A stretch of DNA of 47,927 bases from NCBI GenBank assembly GCA_023391835.1, contig JAEWAE010000047.1, positions 1 to 47,927 on the forward strand, written 5' to 3'. The DNA comes from Bacillota bacterium (lineage in GTDB: Bacteria; Bacillota; Clostridia; Oscillospirales; Ethanoligenentaceae). Every line of letters begins with the position of its first letter. Position 1 is the first letter of the stretch. Shown here in pieces: positions 10,100 to 18,420 of the stretch. Under the pieces are notes generated by a model. The model had not been told where the DNA came from, did not search any database, and worked only from the letters and a program-made list of their open reading frames with translations. The position numbers were made by a program, and so were the translations under genes.

Positions 10100-10936
10100 A
10101 TGGCCGTGCCCCGCCTGCTCGAAAAAGACAACGTACGGCAGGAACTGGAATGCCTGCCCAACCGGATCGATTCCTTGCGGCTGGCCGCTCCGCCCCACTG
10201 TCACGATTATTTTGAATTTTTCCTGATTGTGGCGGGCCGATGCCTGCATCTGGTCAACGGACAGACCCAGCCGCTGGCCGAGGGCGACCTGGTCTTTATC
10301 CGGCCCGACGACATCCATTCCTACGCCCCCGACGGGGCGGATGACTGCGCGTTTATCAATCTCACCTGCTCGGCCGCCGTCATCCGGCAGACGCTCGCCT
10401 ATCTGGGCGGGCAGCCGATCGAGGAACGTTTCCTCGCGCCCGCGCTGCCGCCGTCGGCACGGCTGTCGGGGCTGGAAAAAGAGAGCTATATTGCCCGCTT
10501 CGAGCGGCTCCAGGCGCTGGGAACCTTGGCCCCCGGGCCAGCCCGGCTGCTGCTGCGCAGCCTGCTGGTCGAGAGCTTCACGCGTTATTTCCTGACCAGC
10601 CGTTTTTCCGCGGGCAAAGGCACGCCCCTGTGGCTGGACGAGCTGCTCACCCGCATGCAGCGCAACGAAAATTTCACGGCTGGTCTGCCGCGGCTTTACG
10701 CGCTGTCGGCCCGAAGCCCGGGGCATGTGGACCGCACCTTCCGCCGCTATCTGCACACGACTCCCTCGGCCTATGTCAACCGGCTGCGGCTGGATTACGC
10801 CCGCACCCTGCTGCTGACCACCGGCCAAGATATCACCACCGTCGCGCTGGAAGCGGGGTTTGAAACCCTCAGCCATTTTTATCATCTGTTCTGCCGGGAA
10901 TACGCCGTGCCGCCCGGCCAGCTCCGGCGGGAATAA
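10100..10936 (+). CDS. AraC family regulator, ChbR-like, probable mannosidase regulator
   Basis: About 278 residues. The N-terminal cupin has HCHDYFEFF at 33-41 and a second strand pair ending in FIRPDDIHSY; the C-terminal AraC domain (about 180-278) ends with LSHFYHLFCREYAVPPGQ. The cupin with an HCHDYFE motif is typical of regulators sensing cello-, chito- or manno-oligosaccharides or their phosphates. Start 10100 is chosen because AAAGG lies 9 nt upstream. Divergent from beta-mannosidase, which is the obvious target. Confidence 0.87.
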   Translation: MAVPRLLEKDNVRQELECLPNRIDSLRLAAPPHCHDYFEFFLIVAGRCLHLVNGQTQPLAEGDLVFIRPDDIHSYAPDGADDCAFINLTCSAAVIRQTLAYLGGQPIEERFLAPALPPSARLSGLEKESYIARFERLQALGTLAPGPARLLLRSLLVESFTRYFLTSRFSAGKGTPLWLDELLTRMQRNENFTAGLPRLYALSARSPGHVDRTFRRYLHTTPSAYVNRLRLDYARTLLLTTGQDITTVALEAGFETLSHFYHLFCREYAVPPGQLRRE

Positions 10937-10941
10937 CGCGC

Positions 10942-10973
10942 AAAAAGCCGGCGCCTTTTGGCGCCGGCTTTTT
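10942..10973. terminator. Bidirectional terminator
   Basis: Perfect 14-bp arms AAAAAGCCGGCGCC and GGCGCCGGCTTTTT around TTTT, between the plus-strand AraC gene and the minus-strand FakA-like gene. It works in both directions because of the A and T ends. Confidence 0.9.
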
Positions 10974-10982
10974 CATACGGGT

Positions 10983-11234
10983 TTATCCTTTCAGACCGTT
11001 CTGCTGCCGCTCCATGTTTTCGACCACCACGTCGAAAATATCACCCAGCGAGGCGCCGTATTCGAGCACCTTCCACGGGGTGTTGGTGTGGTAATGGATC
11101 TTGATCAGATCCTCGTCGCCCACCACGAGCAGCGAATCCCCGGGGATCTGTGTGCGCAAGTAGTCGTTGATGGCATCCTCGGAAAGCTCGTGCCCCCCGA
11201 TGAGCAGTTGTGTGTCGAATCTGTATTCCAGCAT
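10983..11234 (-). CDS. Standalone FakA/YloV-type domain protein, 83 residues
   Basis: An 83-residue protein whose whole length matches the segment that follows the kinase (DAK2) domain in FakA/YloV: FDTQLLIGG near the start, GDSLLVVGDEDLIKIHYHTNTPWKVLEY in the middle and DVVVENMERQ at the end. In FakA this segment links the ATP-binding domain to the FakB-like C-terminal domain and takes part in phosphorylating fatty acids bound to FakB. Here kinase and C-terminal parts are absent and no fragments of them flank the gene, so it is a complete small protein rather than a truncation: it has its own promoter (11298-11326), a GGAAGG ribosome binding site and a terminator. A regulatory or scaffold role with fatty-acid kinase is a guess. 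Confidence 0.75.
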   Translation of the reverse strand: MLEYRFDTQLLIGGHELSEDAINDYLRTQIPGDSLLVVGDEDLIKIHYHTNTPWKVLEYGASLGDIFDVVVENMERQQNGLKG

Positions 11235-11297
11235 GGGACCGCACCCTTCCTTTCACATCATATGGCGGCGGGCCGGGCGTACCTGTCCGCTGTTATC

Positions 11298-11326
11298 AGT
11301 ATAATACGGGAACGCTGGCAAATCAA
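11298..11326 (-). promoter_or_regulatory. Promoter of the FakA-like gene
   Basis: Minus strand TTGATT (11321-11326), 17-nt spacer, TATACT (11298-11303). Start point near 11291. Confidence 0.7.
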
Positions 11327-11390
11327 TGCGCCCGCCGCTCCCCCACTTTGGCCGAAGCGACAAAATCCGACTCGGATTTTTCACAAAGCA

Positions 11391-11419
11391 TTGACAGCTA
11401 CGGCACTTAATAGTAATAT
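11391..11419 (+). promoter_or_regulatory. Promoter of the nrtR-nadABC operon
   Basis: TTGACA (11391-11396), 17-nt spacer, TAATAT (11414-11419), an almost perfect sigma-A promoter. The tandem repeat array begins at its last base, so transcription starts inside the array. Confidence 0.85.
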
Positions 11420-11474
11420 GATAATAACATTCTCATATTAACATTCGATTATTAACAATGTCATATTAACAGAA
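11419..11474 (+). repeat. Four 14-bp tandem repeats, likely NrtR operator
   Basis: Four units of exactly 14 bp start at 11419, 11433, 11447 and 11461. Each centres on ATTAACA or AATAACA (at 11423, 11437, 11451, 11465), and units 2 and 4 share TCATATTAACA. The array covers the start point and early leader of the nrtR-nadABC transcript, where a bound repressor would block polymerase. Fourteen bp is about 1.3 helical turns, so adjacent protomers would wind around the DNA. NrtR in the upstream gene is the likely ligand; this is inference. Confidence 0.75.
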
Positions 11475-11502
11475 TCATCTTAAGAGAAAGGATGCGGGCA
11501 AT

Positions 11503-12414
11503 ATGGCGCACGAGGAGCTGCGCAACGCCGACGGGCTGACGGAGCGGGATTTCCTGCGGCAATACGACGTCACGCAGTACAAAAGGCCGTCGGTCTCCGT
11601 CGACATCCTGCTTTTCACGGTGGTCAACGGCCCGAAGCTCAATTACCGCAAGCTGCCGGAAAAAGAGGTCAAGGTGCTGATGGTCCGGCGCGGCAACCAC
11701 CCGTTTATCGGCAAGTGGGCGCTGCCCGGCGGCTTCATGTCGGTGGATGAGAGTCTGGACGACGCCGCCTATCGGGAGCTGAAAGAGGAAGTCAACGTCA
11801 GCGACATTTACATGGAGCAGCTTTATACCTGGGGGAGCGTGGACCGCGACCCCCGCACGCGGGTCATCAGCTGCTCCTACATGTCGCTGGTCGACAGTTC
11901 CCAGCTCCAGATCAGGGCGGGCGGCGGCGCGTGGGACGCCCGGTGGTTCACCCTCGGCTACGAGACGCAGGAGGAAAAAAAGACGGCCTGCCCGGGGGGC
12001 TATATCCTGGAAAACCGTATAAAGCTGACGCTTTCGGGCGAAAGCGAAACGCTTTCCGCCGTGGTGGAAACCCAAAAGCGCGTGGCGGGCCGGGTCAAAA
12101 CGATCCGCTGTCGCGTGGCGGAAAACGACGGCATTGCTTTCGACCACGCGCTGGTCATCCAGTACGGCATGGAACGGCTGCGCAACAAAATCGAATACAC
12201 CGATATCGCTTTCAGCCTCATGCCCCCCTTTTTCACACTCACGGAGCTGCAGCAGGTCTATGAGGTGATTTGGGGTAAAGAGCTGCTCAAGGCCAATTTC
12301 CGCCGCAAAGTTGCGGATAAGGTGATCGAGACCGACCGGGTCCGCAAAGACGAGGGGCACCGGCCGTCGAAGCTTTACGCATTCAATTCCAACTGGCGGG
12401 AAAGCGGCTTCTGA
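11503..12414 (+). CDS. nrtR: NrtR-type Nudix transcriptional regulator of NAD synthesis
   Basis: A 303-residue protein with an N-terminal Nudix domain (about 28-160) and a C-terminal winged helix (about 215-300, beginning FTLTELQQVYEVIWG). The Nudix box lies at residues 77-99 and keeps G-x5-E-x7-RELKEE, but the last Gly is Asn. In characterised NrtR proteins the Nudix domain binds ADP-ribose or a related NAD metabolite, which releases the repressor from DNA. Being the first gene before nadA, nadB and nadC, behind a strong promoter and a repeat array, fits an autoregulated NAD repressor. The intact REXXEE leaves open residual ADP-ribose pyrophosphatase activity. Confidence 0.88.
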   Translation: MAHEELRNADGLTERDFLRQYDVTQYKRPSVSVDILLFTVVNGPKLNYRKLPEKEVKVLMVRRGNHPFIGKWALPGGFMSVDESLDDAAYRELKEEVNVSDIYMEQLYTWGSVDRDPRTRVISCSYMSLVDSSQLQIRAGGGAWDARWFTLGYETQEEKKTACPGGYILENRIKLTLSGESETLSAVVETQKRVAGRVKTIRCRVAENDGIAFDHALVIQYGMERLRNKIEYTDIAFSLMPPFFTLTELQQVYEVIWGKELLKANFRRKVADKVIETDRVRKDEGHRPSKLYAFNSNWRESGF

Positions 12415-12457
12415 CCCCAGCCGCCCACATAAAAATCAGGACCCGAGGTGGACAATC

Positions 12458-13366
12458 GTGAACGATCTGCAACTGGCTCAGGCAATCGACCGGCTCCGCA
12501 AAGAGCGGGACGCCGTCATTCTGGCCCACAATTATCAGCCGCCCGAGATTCAGGAGATTGCCGACATGGTCGGCGATTCCTTCGCGCTGAGCAAAGCGGC
12601 GGCCGGCACCGACTGCCGGGTCATCGTCTTCTGCGGCGTGCGCTTCATGGCGGAAAGCGCCAAAATCCTGTCGCCGCAAAAAACCGTCCTGCTACCGGCC
12701 GAGGACGCCGGCTGCCCGCTGGCCGACTGCATCACGGCCCCCCAGCTGCGGCAGGCGCGGTCGGAGCACCCGGGAGCGGCGGTGGTATGTTACATCAACA
12801 CCAGCGCCGCCGTCAAGGCGGAAAGCGACATATGCTGCACTTCCTCCAACGCAGTGCGGGTCGTACGCGCCGTCAAAGAGAAAGAGATTCTTTTCGTACC
12901 CGACCGCAACCTGGCCTCCTTTGTGGCCGGGCAGGTGCCGGGAAAAACGATCATCCCCTGGCAGGGGGGCTGCATCGTCCACGCGCGCGTCGCGCCGGCG
13001 GATGTGGCGGCGGCGCGGACGGCCCACCCCGGGGCGCCGGTGCTGGTGCATCCCGAGGTGCCGGGTGAGGTGCGCGCGCTGGCCGACTATGTGGGGAGCA
13101 CGGCTCAGATCATCGACTATGCGGCTCGGTCGGCCAGCCGGGAATTTATCATCGGCACCGAAATGGGCATTCTCGTCAAGCTGCGGGAGGTGCGGCCGGA
13201 TGCGGCCTTCCATCTGCTGGCGGGGAACCTGCTGTGTGTCAACATGAAAAAAACGACGTTGCAGCGCGTCTATGACGCCCTTGCCACCATGCGGCCCGAA
13301 GTGACCGTGCCCGAGGATACCCGGCGGCGGGCCTATCGGTGCCTTGACCGCATGCTGAAAATTTAA
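12458..13366 (+). CDS. nadA: Quinolinate synthase NadA
   Basis: A 302-residue enzyme, the usual short clostridial size, starting with GTG behind a GAGGTGG ribosome binding site. It condenses iminoaspartate with dihydroxyacetone phosphate to quinolinate in the cytosol. The three [4Fe-4S] ligands are visible: C86 (AGCPLAD), C172 (QGGCIVH) and C260 (LLCVNMKKT), matching the 3-Cys pattern of Thermotoga NadA. HNYQPPE near residues 24-30 belongs to the substrate site. It follows nrtR by 43 bp and precedes nadB, whose product makes its substrate. Confidence 0.97.
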   Translation: MNDLQLAQAIDRLRKERDAVILAHNYQPPEIQEIADMVGDSFALSKAAAGTDCRVIVFCGVRFMAESAKILSPQKTVLLPAEDAGCPLADCITAPQLRQARSEHPGAAVVCYINTSAAVKAESDICCTSSNAVRVVRAVKEKEILFVPDRNLASFVAGQVPGKTIIPWQGGCIVHARVAPADVAAARTAHPGAPVLVHPEVPGEVRALADYVGSTAQIIDYAARSASREFIIGTEMGILVKLREVRPDAAFHLLAGNLLCVNMKKTTLQRVYDALATMRPEVTVPEDTRRRAYRCLDRMLKI

Positions 13367-13434
13367 AGACCGGTCCGTTACCGTTTAAATCCGTTGTATC
13401 CAATTTATCCGGCAAGACCTGGGGGGAATCCATC

Positions 13435-15009
13435 TTGACACGCTATCTTTCCAATTTCGACACGGCGGCCATGGAGCGCGTCGACTACGACGCGGTGATC
13501 GTGGGCGGCGGTCTGGCGGGCCTTTTTTGCGCCCTCGAGCTGCCCCGACATATAAAAATCGCCGTGCTGTGCAAGGGCAAGGTCACGGACTGCGACTCCT
13601 GTCTGGCCCAGGGCGGCATCGCGGCAAGCATCGGCGACGATGACCGCGGGCTGCATATTCGCGACACCATGAGCGCGGGCTGCGGCGCCAACGACCCACA
13701 GGCGGTGCGCATCCTCGTCGACGAATCCGAGCAGGCCATCCGCAGCCTGGTGGAGCTGGGCGTGCCCTTCGACCGGGGGCCGGACGGCCGCTTCAAGCGC
13801 TCGCTGGAGGGCAACCATTCGATCCGGCGCATCCTGCATGTGAACGGCGACGCCACGGGCGACGGCATCATGACGGCGCTCATTGCCGACTGCGCCGGGC
13901 GGGGGAATATCGCGTTGCTCGAAAACACCTTCGCCGTGGACCTTGTGACCGACGGGGGCGTCTGCACGGGCGTGCTCGCGCAGCGGGAGGGAAGGCAATT
14001 TTTCCTTGCCGCCCCTGCCGTGGTGATGGCGACCGGCGGCATCGGCCAGCTTTTCCCCGCCACCACCAATTCCGTGGTGCTCACGGGGGACGGCATCGCC
14101 ATGGCGGGCCGGGCCGGCGCGGCGCTCGGGTCGCTGGAATACATCCAGTTCCACCCCACCGCCCTGTACGACCCGAAGCAGACACAACGGGCATTTCTGA
14201 TTTCGGAAGCCGTGCGCGGCGAGGGGGCGCTGCTGCGCAGCCGGGGCGGGGATCGCTTTATGCCCCGCTACGACAGCCGGCTGGAGCTTGCCCCCCGCGA
14301 TGTGGTGGCACGGGCCATTTACGACCAGATGGCGCGCACCGGCAGCCCCTGTGTCTATCTCGACATCACCATGAAAGACCGTGCGTTCCTCGAGCGGCGG
14401 TTCCCCATGATATTCGCCGAGTGCCTGCGGCACGGCGTCGACATGTCGAAAGATTGGATCCCGGTAGCGCCCTGCGAGCACTATTACATGGGCGGCATCC
14501 GCACCGACTGCGACGGGCGCACCAGTGTGGGCCGGCTTTTTGCCGTGGGGGAATGCGCCTGCACCGGAGTGCACGGCGCCAACCGGCTGGCCAGCAATTC
14601 GCTGCTGGAGGCCGTGGTGTTCGGCGCACGGGCCGCGGCCGTCATCGCAGGCGCCGCGACACCGTCGGTCGGGGACGGACCCTACCGCTTCGCCGGGCGG
14701 CAGATGGGGCGCCGCCTGCCCGACCCGGCCGGGCTGCGGCGGGAGCTGCGCCGCATCATGGCGGAGGATGCCGGCATCATCCGCCGCGAAGGGGATCTGA
14801 GGCGGGCGCTTGCCGCCGTCGAAAAACTGCGGCGCGAAGTGATCGACCCCGCCGACCTCACGGCTCCGGCGGAATGGGAAGCGGCGGATATGGCCGACAT
14901 GGCGGCATATATCCTGCGCGCGGCGGCGGCAAACCGGCACAGCCTGGGCAGCCATTATATGGCCGCGCCGCAAAAGCCGTGCGAAGCATGCCGGCACGCG
15001 GCCCGCTGA
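13435..15009 (+). CDS. nadB: L-aspartate oxidase NadB
   Basis: A 524-residue flavoenzyme that oxidises L-aspartate to iminoaspartate, the first step of de novo NAD synthesis; in anaerobes fumarate is the likely electron acceptor. The FAD dinucleotide motif VIVGGGLAGL is at 21-30; FHPTAL, EAVRGEGALLR and HYYMGGI are the substrate-site motifs shared with fumarate reductase flavoproteins, and GANRLASNSLLEA closes the FAD site. The start is TTG at 13435, behind GGGGGGAA. Second enzyme gene of the nrtR-nadABC operon, 68 bp after nadA. Confidence 0.96.
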   Translation: MTRYLSNFDTAAMERVDYDAVIVGGGLAGLFCALELPRHIKIAVLCKGKVTDCDSCLAQGGIAASIGDDDRGLHIRDTMSAGCGANDPQAVRILVDESEQAIRSLVELGVPFDRGPDGRFKRSLEGNHSIRRILHVNGDATGDGIMTALIADCAGRGNIALLENTFAVDLVTDGGVCTGVLAQREGRQFFLAAPAVVMATGGIGQLFPATTNSVVLTGDGIAMAGRAGAALGSLEYIQFHPTALYDPKQTQRAFLISEAVRGEGALLRSRGGDRFMPRYDSRLELAPRDVVARAIYDQMARTGSPCVYLDITMKDRAFLERRFPMIFAECLRHGVDMSKDWIPVAPCEHYYMGGIRTDCDGRTSVGRLFAVGECACTGVHGANRLASNSLLEAVVFGARAAAVIAGAATPSVGDGPYRFAGRQMGRRLPDPAGLRRELRRIMAEDAGIIRREGDLRRALAAVEKLRREVIDPADLTAPAEWEAADMADMAAYILRAAAANRHSLGSHYMAAPQKPCEACRHAAR

Positions 15010-15068
15010 CGGGAACTGCAGGCTTTTCAAACCGGTATACGCCGCTCGGCGGCGGGATGGAGGCGGAC

Positions 15069-15899
15069 ATGATAAATGAACTGATACTCGACGATTTCCT
15101 GCGCGCGGCGCTCAAGGAGGACATCGGCTGCGGCGACGTGACCACCGACAGCCTGATCGACCCGGGGCAGGTTTCCCGCTGCCGGCTCATTGCCAAGGAG
15201 GCCGGCGTGCTGGCGGGCCTTTTCGCATTTTCCCGCGTCTTTGCGCTGTTGGATGCCGGCGTGACCGTGGATTTTAAAAAAGCGGAAGGCGACGCCGTCG
15301 TGCCGGGCGATGAGATTGCCGTGCTGCACGGCCACACCCGCGCCCTCCTCAAGGGCGAGCGGGTGGCGCTCAACGTGCTGCAGCGCATGAGTGGCATCGC
15401 CACCAAGACCCGGCGCATGTGCGGCCTCATTGGGGGCTGCCACGCCCGGCTGGCCGACACGCGCAAAACGCTGCCGGGTTTCCGGATGCTCGACAAATAC
15501 GCCGTAACGGTGGGCGGCGGAGCCAACCATCGGCTGGGGCTTTCCGATCTGGTGCTTATCAAGGATAATCACATCGCGGCGGTGGGCTCCATCCCCCGGG
15601 CGGTGGAGATGGCGAAAAGGCGGGCGCCTTTTTCCACCAAAATCGAAGTGGAAGTGGAAAACCGGGAGCAGCTCGCTCAGGCCGTCGAAGCCGGAGCCGA
15701 TATTGTCATGCTCGACAACATGGACTGTGCCGAAATGAAGCGGGCCGTGGCATGGGTCGGCGGCCGGGTGCTGCTCGAAGCCTCCGGCAACGTCGACGAG
15801 GAAACCGTCGCCGCCGTGGCCGCCACGGGAGTGGATATCATATCCTGCGGCGCGCTGACCCATTCGGTGCGGGCGCTGGATATGAGCCTGAAATTCTGA
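15069..15899 (+). CDS. nadC: Nicotinate-nucleotide pyrophosphorylase NadC
   Basis: A 276-residue quinolinate phosphoribosyltransferase, producing nicotinate mononucleotide from quinolinate and PRPP. Signature segments are EDIGCGDVTTD near the N-terminus, ADTRKTLPGFR, LIKDNHI, EVEVEN and MLDNM, with the quinolinate-binding Arg and Lys in TRKT. The start at 15069 (MINELILDDF) is chosen because GGAGG lies 5 nt upstream. It ends the operon; the terminator follows at 15930. Together with NadA and NadB it completes quinolinate-dependent NAD precursor synthesis. Confidence 0.97.
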   Translation: MINELILDDFLRAALKEDIGCGDVTTDSLIDPGQVSRCRLIAKEAGVLAGLFAFSRVFALLDAGVTVDFKKAEGDAVVPGDEIAVLHGHTRALLKGERVALNVLQRMSGIATKTRRMCGLIGGCHARLADTRKTLPGFRMLDKYAVTVGGGANHRLGLSDLVLIKDNHIAAVGSIPRAVEMAKRRAPFSTKIEVEVENREQLAQAVEAGADIVMLDNMDCAEMKRAVAWVGGRVLLEASGNVDEETVAAVAATGVDIISCGALTHSVRALDMSLKF

Positions 15900-15929
15900 A
15901 GCGGCCCGGTACGGGCTGCCCGATACGCC

Positions 15930-15964
15930 AAAAGTCCGCCATGTTTTACATGGCGGACTTTTTT
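15930..15964. terminator. Terminator of the nad operon
   Basis: Perfect 14-bp arms AAAAGTCCGCCATG (15930-15943) and CATGGCGGACTTTT (15949-15962) followed by more T; A-rich on the other side, so it also serves the convergent regulator gene. Confidence 0.9.
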
Positions 15965-15975
15965 ACACCGCGGCT

Positions 15976-16869
15976 TTACCGCGGTTTGCGGACGACGGGG
16001 ATATAGACGTCGCAGACTTTGCCGGTTTCGCTCATACACCGCTGGTCGTAGCGTTCGAAGTCGACGCAGCCGGGAGCGTATTCGTAGCCGGACTGTGGGA
16101 ACCATTCGTTAAAGATGAAGTCCCATACGCCCTGGATGGTGGGGGAAAACCGGGCCGCGTCGCAGGGCGGCGTCGAAAACACCGCGTACTCGGCCTCGGG
16201 CAGTTCCCAGACCCGGTATCCGTCCGGGATCTCCGCACCCGCCCGGGGCACCAGGCCGATGACGTATTCAAATTCGCCGGTCTCGGGGTCTTCGGGAAAA
16301 CAGGCGCCGTATTCCGTGTGATCCTCCACAAATGGTTCGGCATGCAGCCGCTCCATCCGGCCGTCCCGGAGATAGGCGTCCCAGAAAGCCGGGATGCTCC
16401 GGGCGTTCTGGTTCTCGGCCGTGGTGGTTTTCAGGCCGTACCCTGCCAGCCGGAGGGCAGGCCGCGTGATAAATTTCGGTTCCAAAACGATTCCTCCAAT
16501 CGCGTAGCGTCTCATGCAGGGGAGGCTGGGCGGCAGCGGCCGGCCGCCGTGAGTGTGCAGGCGGTAGGTCTCGGGCGCGCAGCCATAGGCCCGGCGGAAT
16601 GCCTTGCTGAAGCCGGAATGGGTCTCGAAGCCGTATTCCAACGCGATTTCGAGTATCCGCCGGTCCTCCCCCAGCGCCCAGGCGGCAAAGGCCAGCCGCC
16701 GGCGGCGCACATACTCCATGACCGGGTAGCCGACGCCCCACTGGAACACCCGGCAGAAGTGCCAGCGGGAAAATCCGGCCCGCCGGGCCAGCCCGTCGAT
16801 GCCGATATCGTCGGCAATGTGGGCGTCGATATAGTCGAGGATATCCTGCAGGATGGCGCTGGTTTCCAT
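15976..16869 (-). CDS. AraC family regulator with GyrI-like effector domain
   Basis: A 297-residue protein in the Rob-like arrangement: N-terminal AraC DNA-binding domain (about 1-105, GFSRWHFCRVFQW and YGFETHSGFSKAFRRAYG as the two helix-turn-helix parts) and C-terminal GyrI-like small-molecule binding domain (about 125-297). Relatives bind amphipathic or cationic compounds and activate efflux or stress genes. AAAGGAAGAGG precedes the ATG at 16869. Convergent with nadC and upstream of no obvious partner, so its targets are unknown; self-regulation is possible. Confidence 0.85.
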   Translation of the reverse strand: METSAILQDILDYIDAHIADDIGIDGLARRAGFSRWHFCRVFQWGVGYPVMEYVRRRRLAFAAWALGEDRRILEIALEYGFETHSGFSKAFRRAYGCAPETYRLHTHGGRPLPPSLPCMRRYAIGGIVLEPKFITRPALRLAGYGLKTTTAENQNARSIPAFWDAYLRDGRMERLHAEPFVEDHTEYGACFPEDPETGEFEYVIGLVPRAGAEIPDGYRVWELPEAEYAVFSTPPCDAARFSPTIQGVWDFIFNEWFPQSGYEYAPGCVDFERYDQRCMSETGKVCDVYIPVVRKPR

Positions 16870-16900
16870 GCCCTCTTCCTTTCTGCCGTACGGTGCTTTC

Positions 16901-16909
16901 AGTATACCA
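16901..16909 (-). promoter_or_regulatory. Extended -10 element of the AraC/GyrI gene
   Basis: Minus strand TGGTATACT: TATACT (16901-16906) preceded by TG, an extended -10 without a recognisable -35. About 30 nt upstream of the start codon. Confidence 0.4.
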
Positions 16910-16959
16910 CATTCTGCGGCGGGTGCTGTTCCGGGATTGCGAAGTTTGCCGCACACAGC

Positions 16960-16997
16960 GCAAGCCCCGGCGGAGCGACCACTCCGCCGGGGCTTGC
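16960..16997 (-). terminator. Hairpin after the lct operon
   Basis: Perfect 16-bp arms (16960-16975 and 16982-16997) around a 6-nt loop, 20 bp after the lctD stop. No T-tract follows on the minus strand, so it may end transcription poorly or protect the 3' end. Confidence 0.6.
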
Positions 16998-17016
16998 CGG
17001 GCCTGGCCGGACGGCC

Positions 17017-18420
17017 TCAGTCTTCGCACACCTTGTGGGGGTTGAGAATGTTGTGGGGGTCGAACACGCCCTTGATACCCCGCATCAGCGCGAGCACCTC
17101 GGGGTCGACAGCCTCGCGCAGGTAGGGCTTTTTGGCAAAACCGATGCCGTGCTCGCCCGAAACCTGCCCCTTGAGCTCCCGGGCTTTTCGATAGAGCTTT
17201 TCCATGGCGAGAGCCAACCGGCGGTGCCATTCGGCATCGTCGAGGCCGTCGCGCAGCAGATAGGCGTGAAGGTTGCCGTCGCCCGCGTGGCCGAAGGTCT
17301 TGATGCGCAGACCGGCGTCCTGCTGCAGCGCGTGGGTGAATTCGACCATCTCGTTGACCCGGCTGCGCGGCACCACCACGTCCGCCTCATCCATCTGGGT
17401 GGTGGAACCTTTGATGGCTTCCAGAAAGGCGCCGCGGGCCTTCCAGATCGCGTCGTCACGCTCCTGGGTATCCGAAATGAGCACGTCGGCCGCGCCCTGC
17501 TGCAGACAGAGCTGCGCGACGCCGTCGTAGGCTTTCTCGATTTCCTCGGTGGAATTGCCGTCGAATCGGAGCAGCAGGTACGCCTCGGCCTGATGGTCGG
17601 GGAACTTTCTGCCCAGGTACTGCTCGGAATCCAGAATGACCTCTTTTTCCATGAATTCCACGGCGGTGGGCACGGCCTTCGACCGGATGATCTTGGGCAC
17701 GGTGCCGATGGCCTTTTCCAGCGTGGGGAAGGGTACCAGCAGGCTCACCGTCCTGGCCGGCAGCGGCAGCAGGCGCAGGATGGCCTTGGTGACGACGCCC
17801 AGGGTGCCCTCGGAGCCGACGATCAGATCCTTGAGCGAATAGCCGGAACTGTTTTTGACGACTTTGCCGCCCAGCGTCACGATGCGCCCGTCGGGCAGCA
17901 CCACCTCCAGCCCGCGGACATAATCGCGGGTCACGCCGTATTTGACCGCGCGCATGCCGCCGGCGTTGGTGCTGATATTGCCGCCGATGGTGGCGGATTT
18001 TTCGCCCGGGTCGGGCGGATAGAAAAAGCCACGCTCTTCCACATAGGCGGCCAGATCCATCAGCAGCACGCCCGGTTCCACCGTGAGGGTCAGGTTATCC
18101 TCGTCCAGCTCCAGAATATGATTCATCTGCGAGGTATCGAGGACGATGCCGTGCTCGACCGCCACGGCGGCGCCCACCAGCCCGGTGCCGGCGCCCCGCG
18201 GCGTGACCGGTATCCGCTTTTGGTCGGCATAGGCGAGTATCTTCGACACTTCCCCGGCTGAGAGCACCTGCACCACCGCGTCCGGGCGGCTCTCGGTGCC
18301 GCCCAGCTCGTCGTGGCCGTATTCTTCGCGGATCCGGTCCCCCGTCAGCACGCGCCCGGGGTCGCTCACCGCCGTGCGCAGGAAATCCGCGTCGGCCTCG
18401 TTCATCGTATGATACATCAT
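17017..18420 (-). CDS. lctD: FAD-dependent lactate dehydrogenase subunit of the Ldh/Etf complex
   Basis: A 467-residue GlcD/VAO-type flavoprotein: PCMH FAD-binding domain (about 43-220, with PRGAGTGL and GEKSATIGGN) and FAD-oxidase C-terminal domain (about 235-460, with GHAGDGNLH and SGEHGIG). With the two Etf subunits upstream it matches the lactate dehydrogenase of Acetobacterium woodii, which oxidises lactate with NAD+ while reduced ferredoxin is oxidised in parallel. Its start overlaps the lctC stop by 4 bp, indicating coupled translation of complex subunits. Stereospecificity cannot be read; the sequence could equally be called a glycolate oxidase subunit, but the context argues for lactate. 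Confidence 0.88.
   Translation of the reverse strand: MMYHTMNEADADFLRTAVSDPGRVLTGDRIREEYGHDELGGTESRPDAVVQVLSAGEVSKILAYADQKRIPVTPRGAGTGLVGAAVAVEHGIVLDTSQMNHILELDEDNLTLTVEPGVLLMDLAAYVEERGFFYPPDPGEKSATIGGNISTNAGGMRAVKYGVTRDYVRGLEVVLPDGRIVTLGGKVVKNSSGYSLKDLIVGSEGTLGVVTKAILRLLPLPARTVSLLVPFPTLEKAIGTVPKIIRSKAVPTAVEFMEKEVILDSEQYLGRKFPDHQAEAYLLLRFDGNSTEEIEKAYDGVAQLCLQQGAADVLISDTQERDDAIWKARGAFLEAIKGSTTQMDEADVVVPRSRVNEMVEFTHALQQDAGLRIKTFGHAGDGNLHAYLLRDGLDDAEWHRRLALAMEKLYRKARELKGQVSGEHGIGFAKKPYLREAVDPEVLALMRGIKGVFDPHNILNPHKVCED

Noticed and set aside
13405..15030. Minus-strand open frame of 541 codons opposite nadB
   Set aside because: nadB is certain; the antisense product has no known features and composition bias typical of shadows.
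15093..15200. Longer nadC start upstream inside nadB (from 14421)
   Set aside because: The upstream in-frame part is the shadow of nadB; GGAGG and the conserved N-terminus place the start at 15069.
16318..18261. Plus-strand open frame of 647 codons opposite lctD and the AraC/GyrI gene
   Set aside because: Crosses two well-supported genes and the hairpin between them; no start signal.
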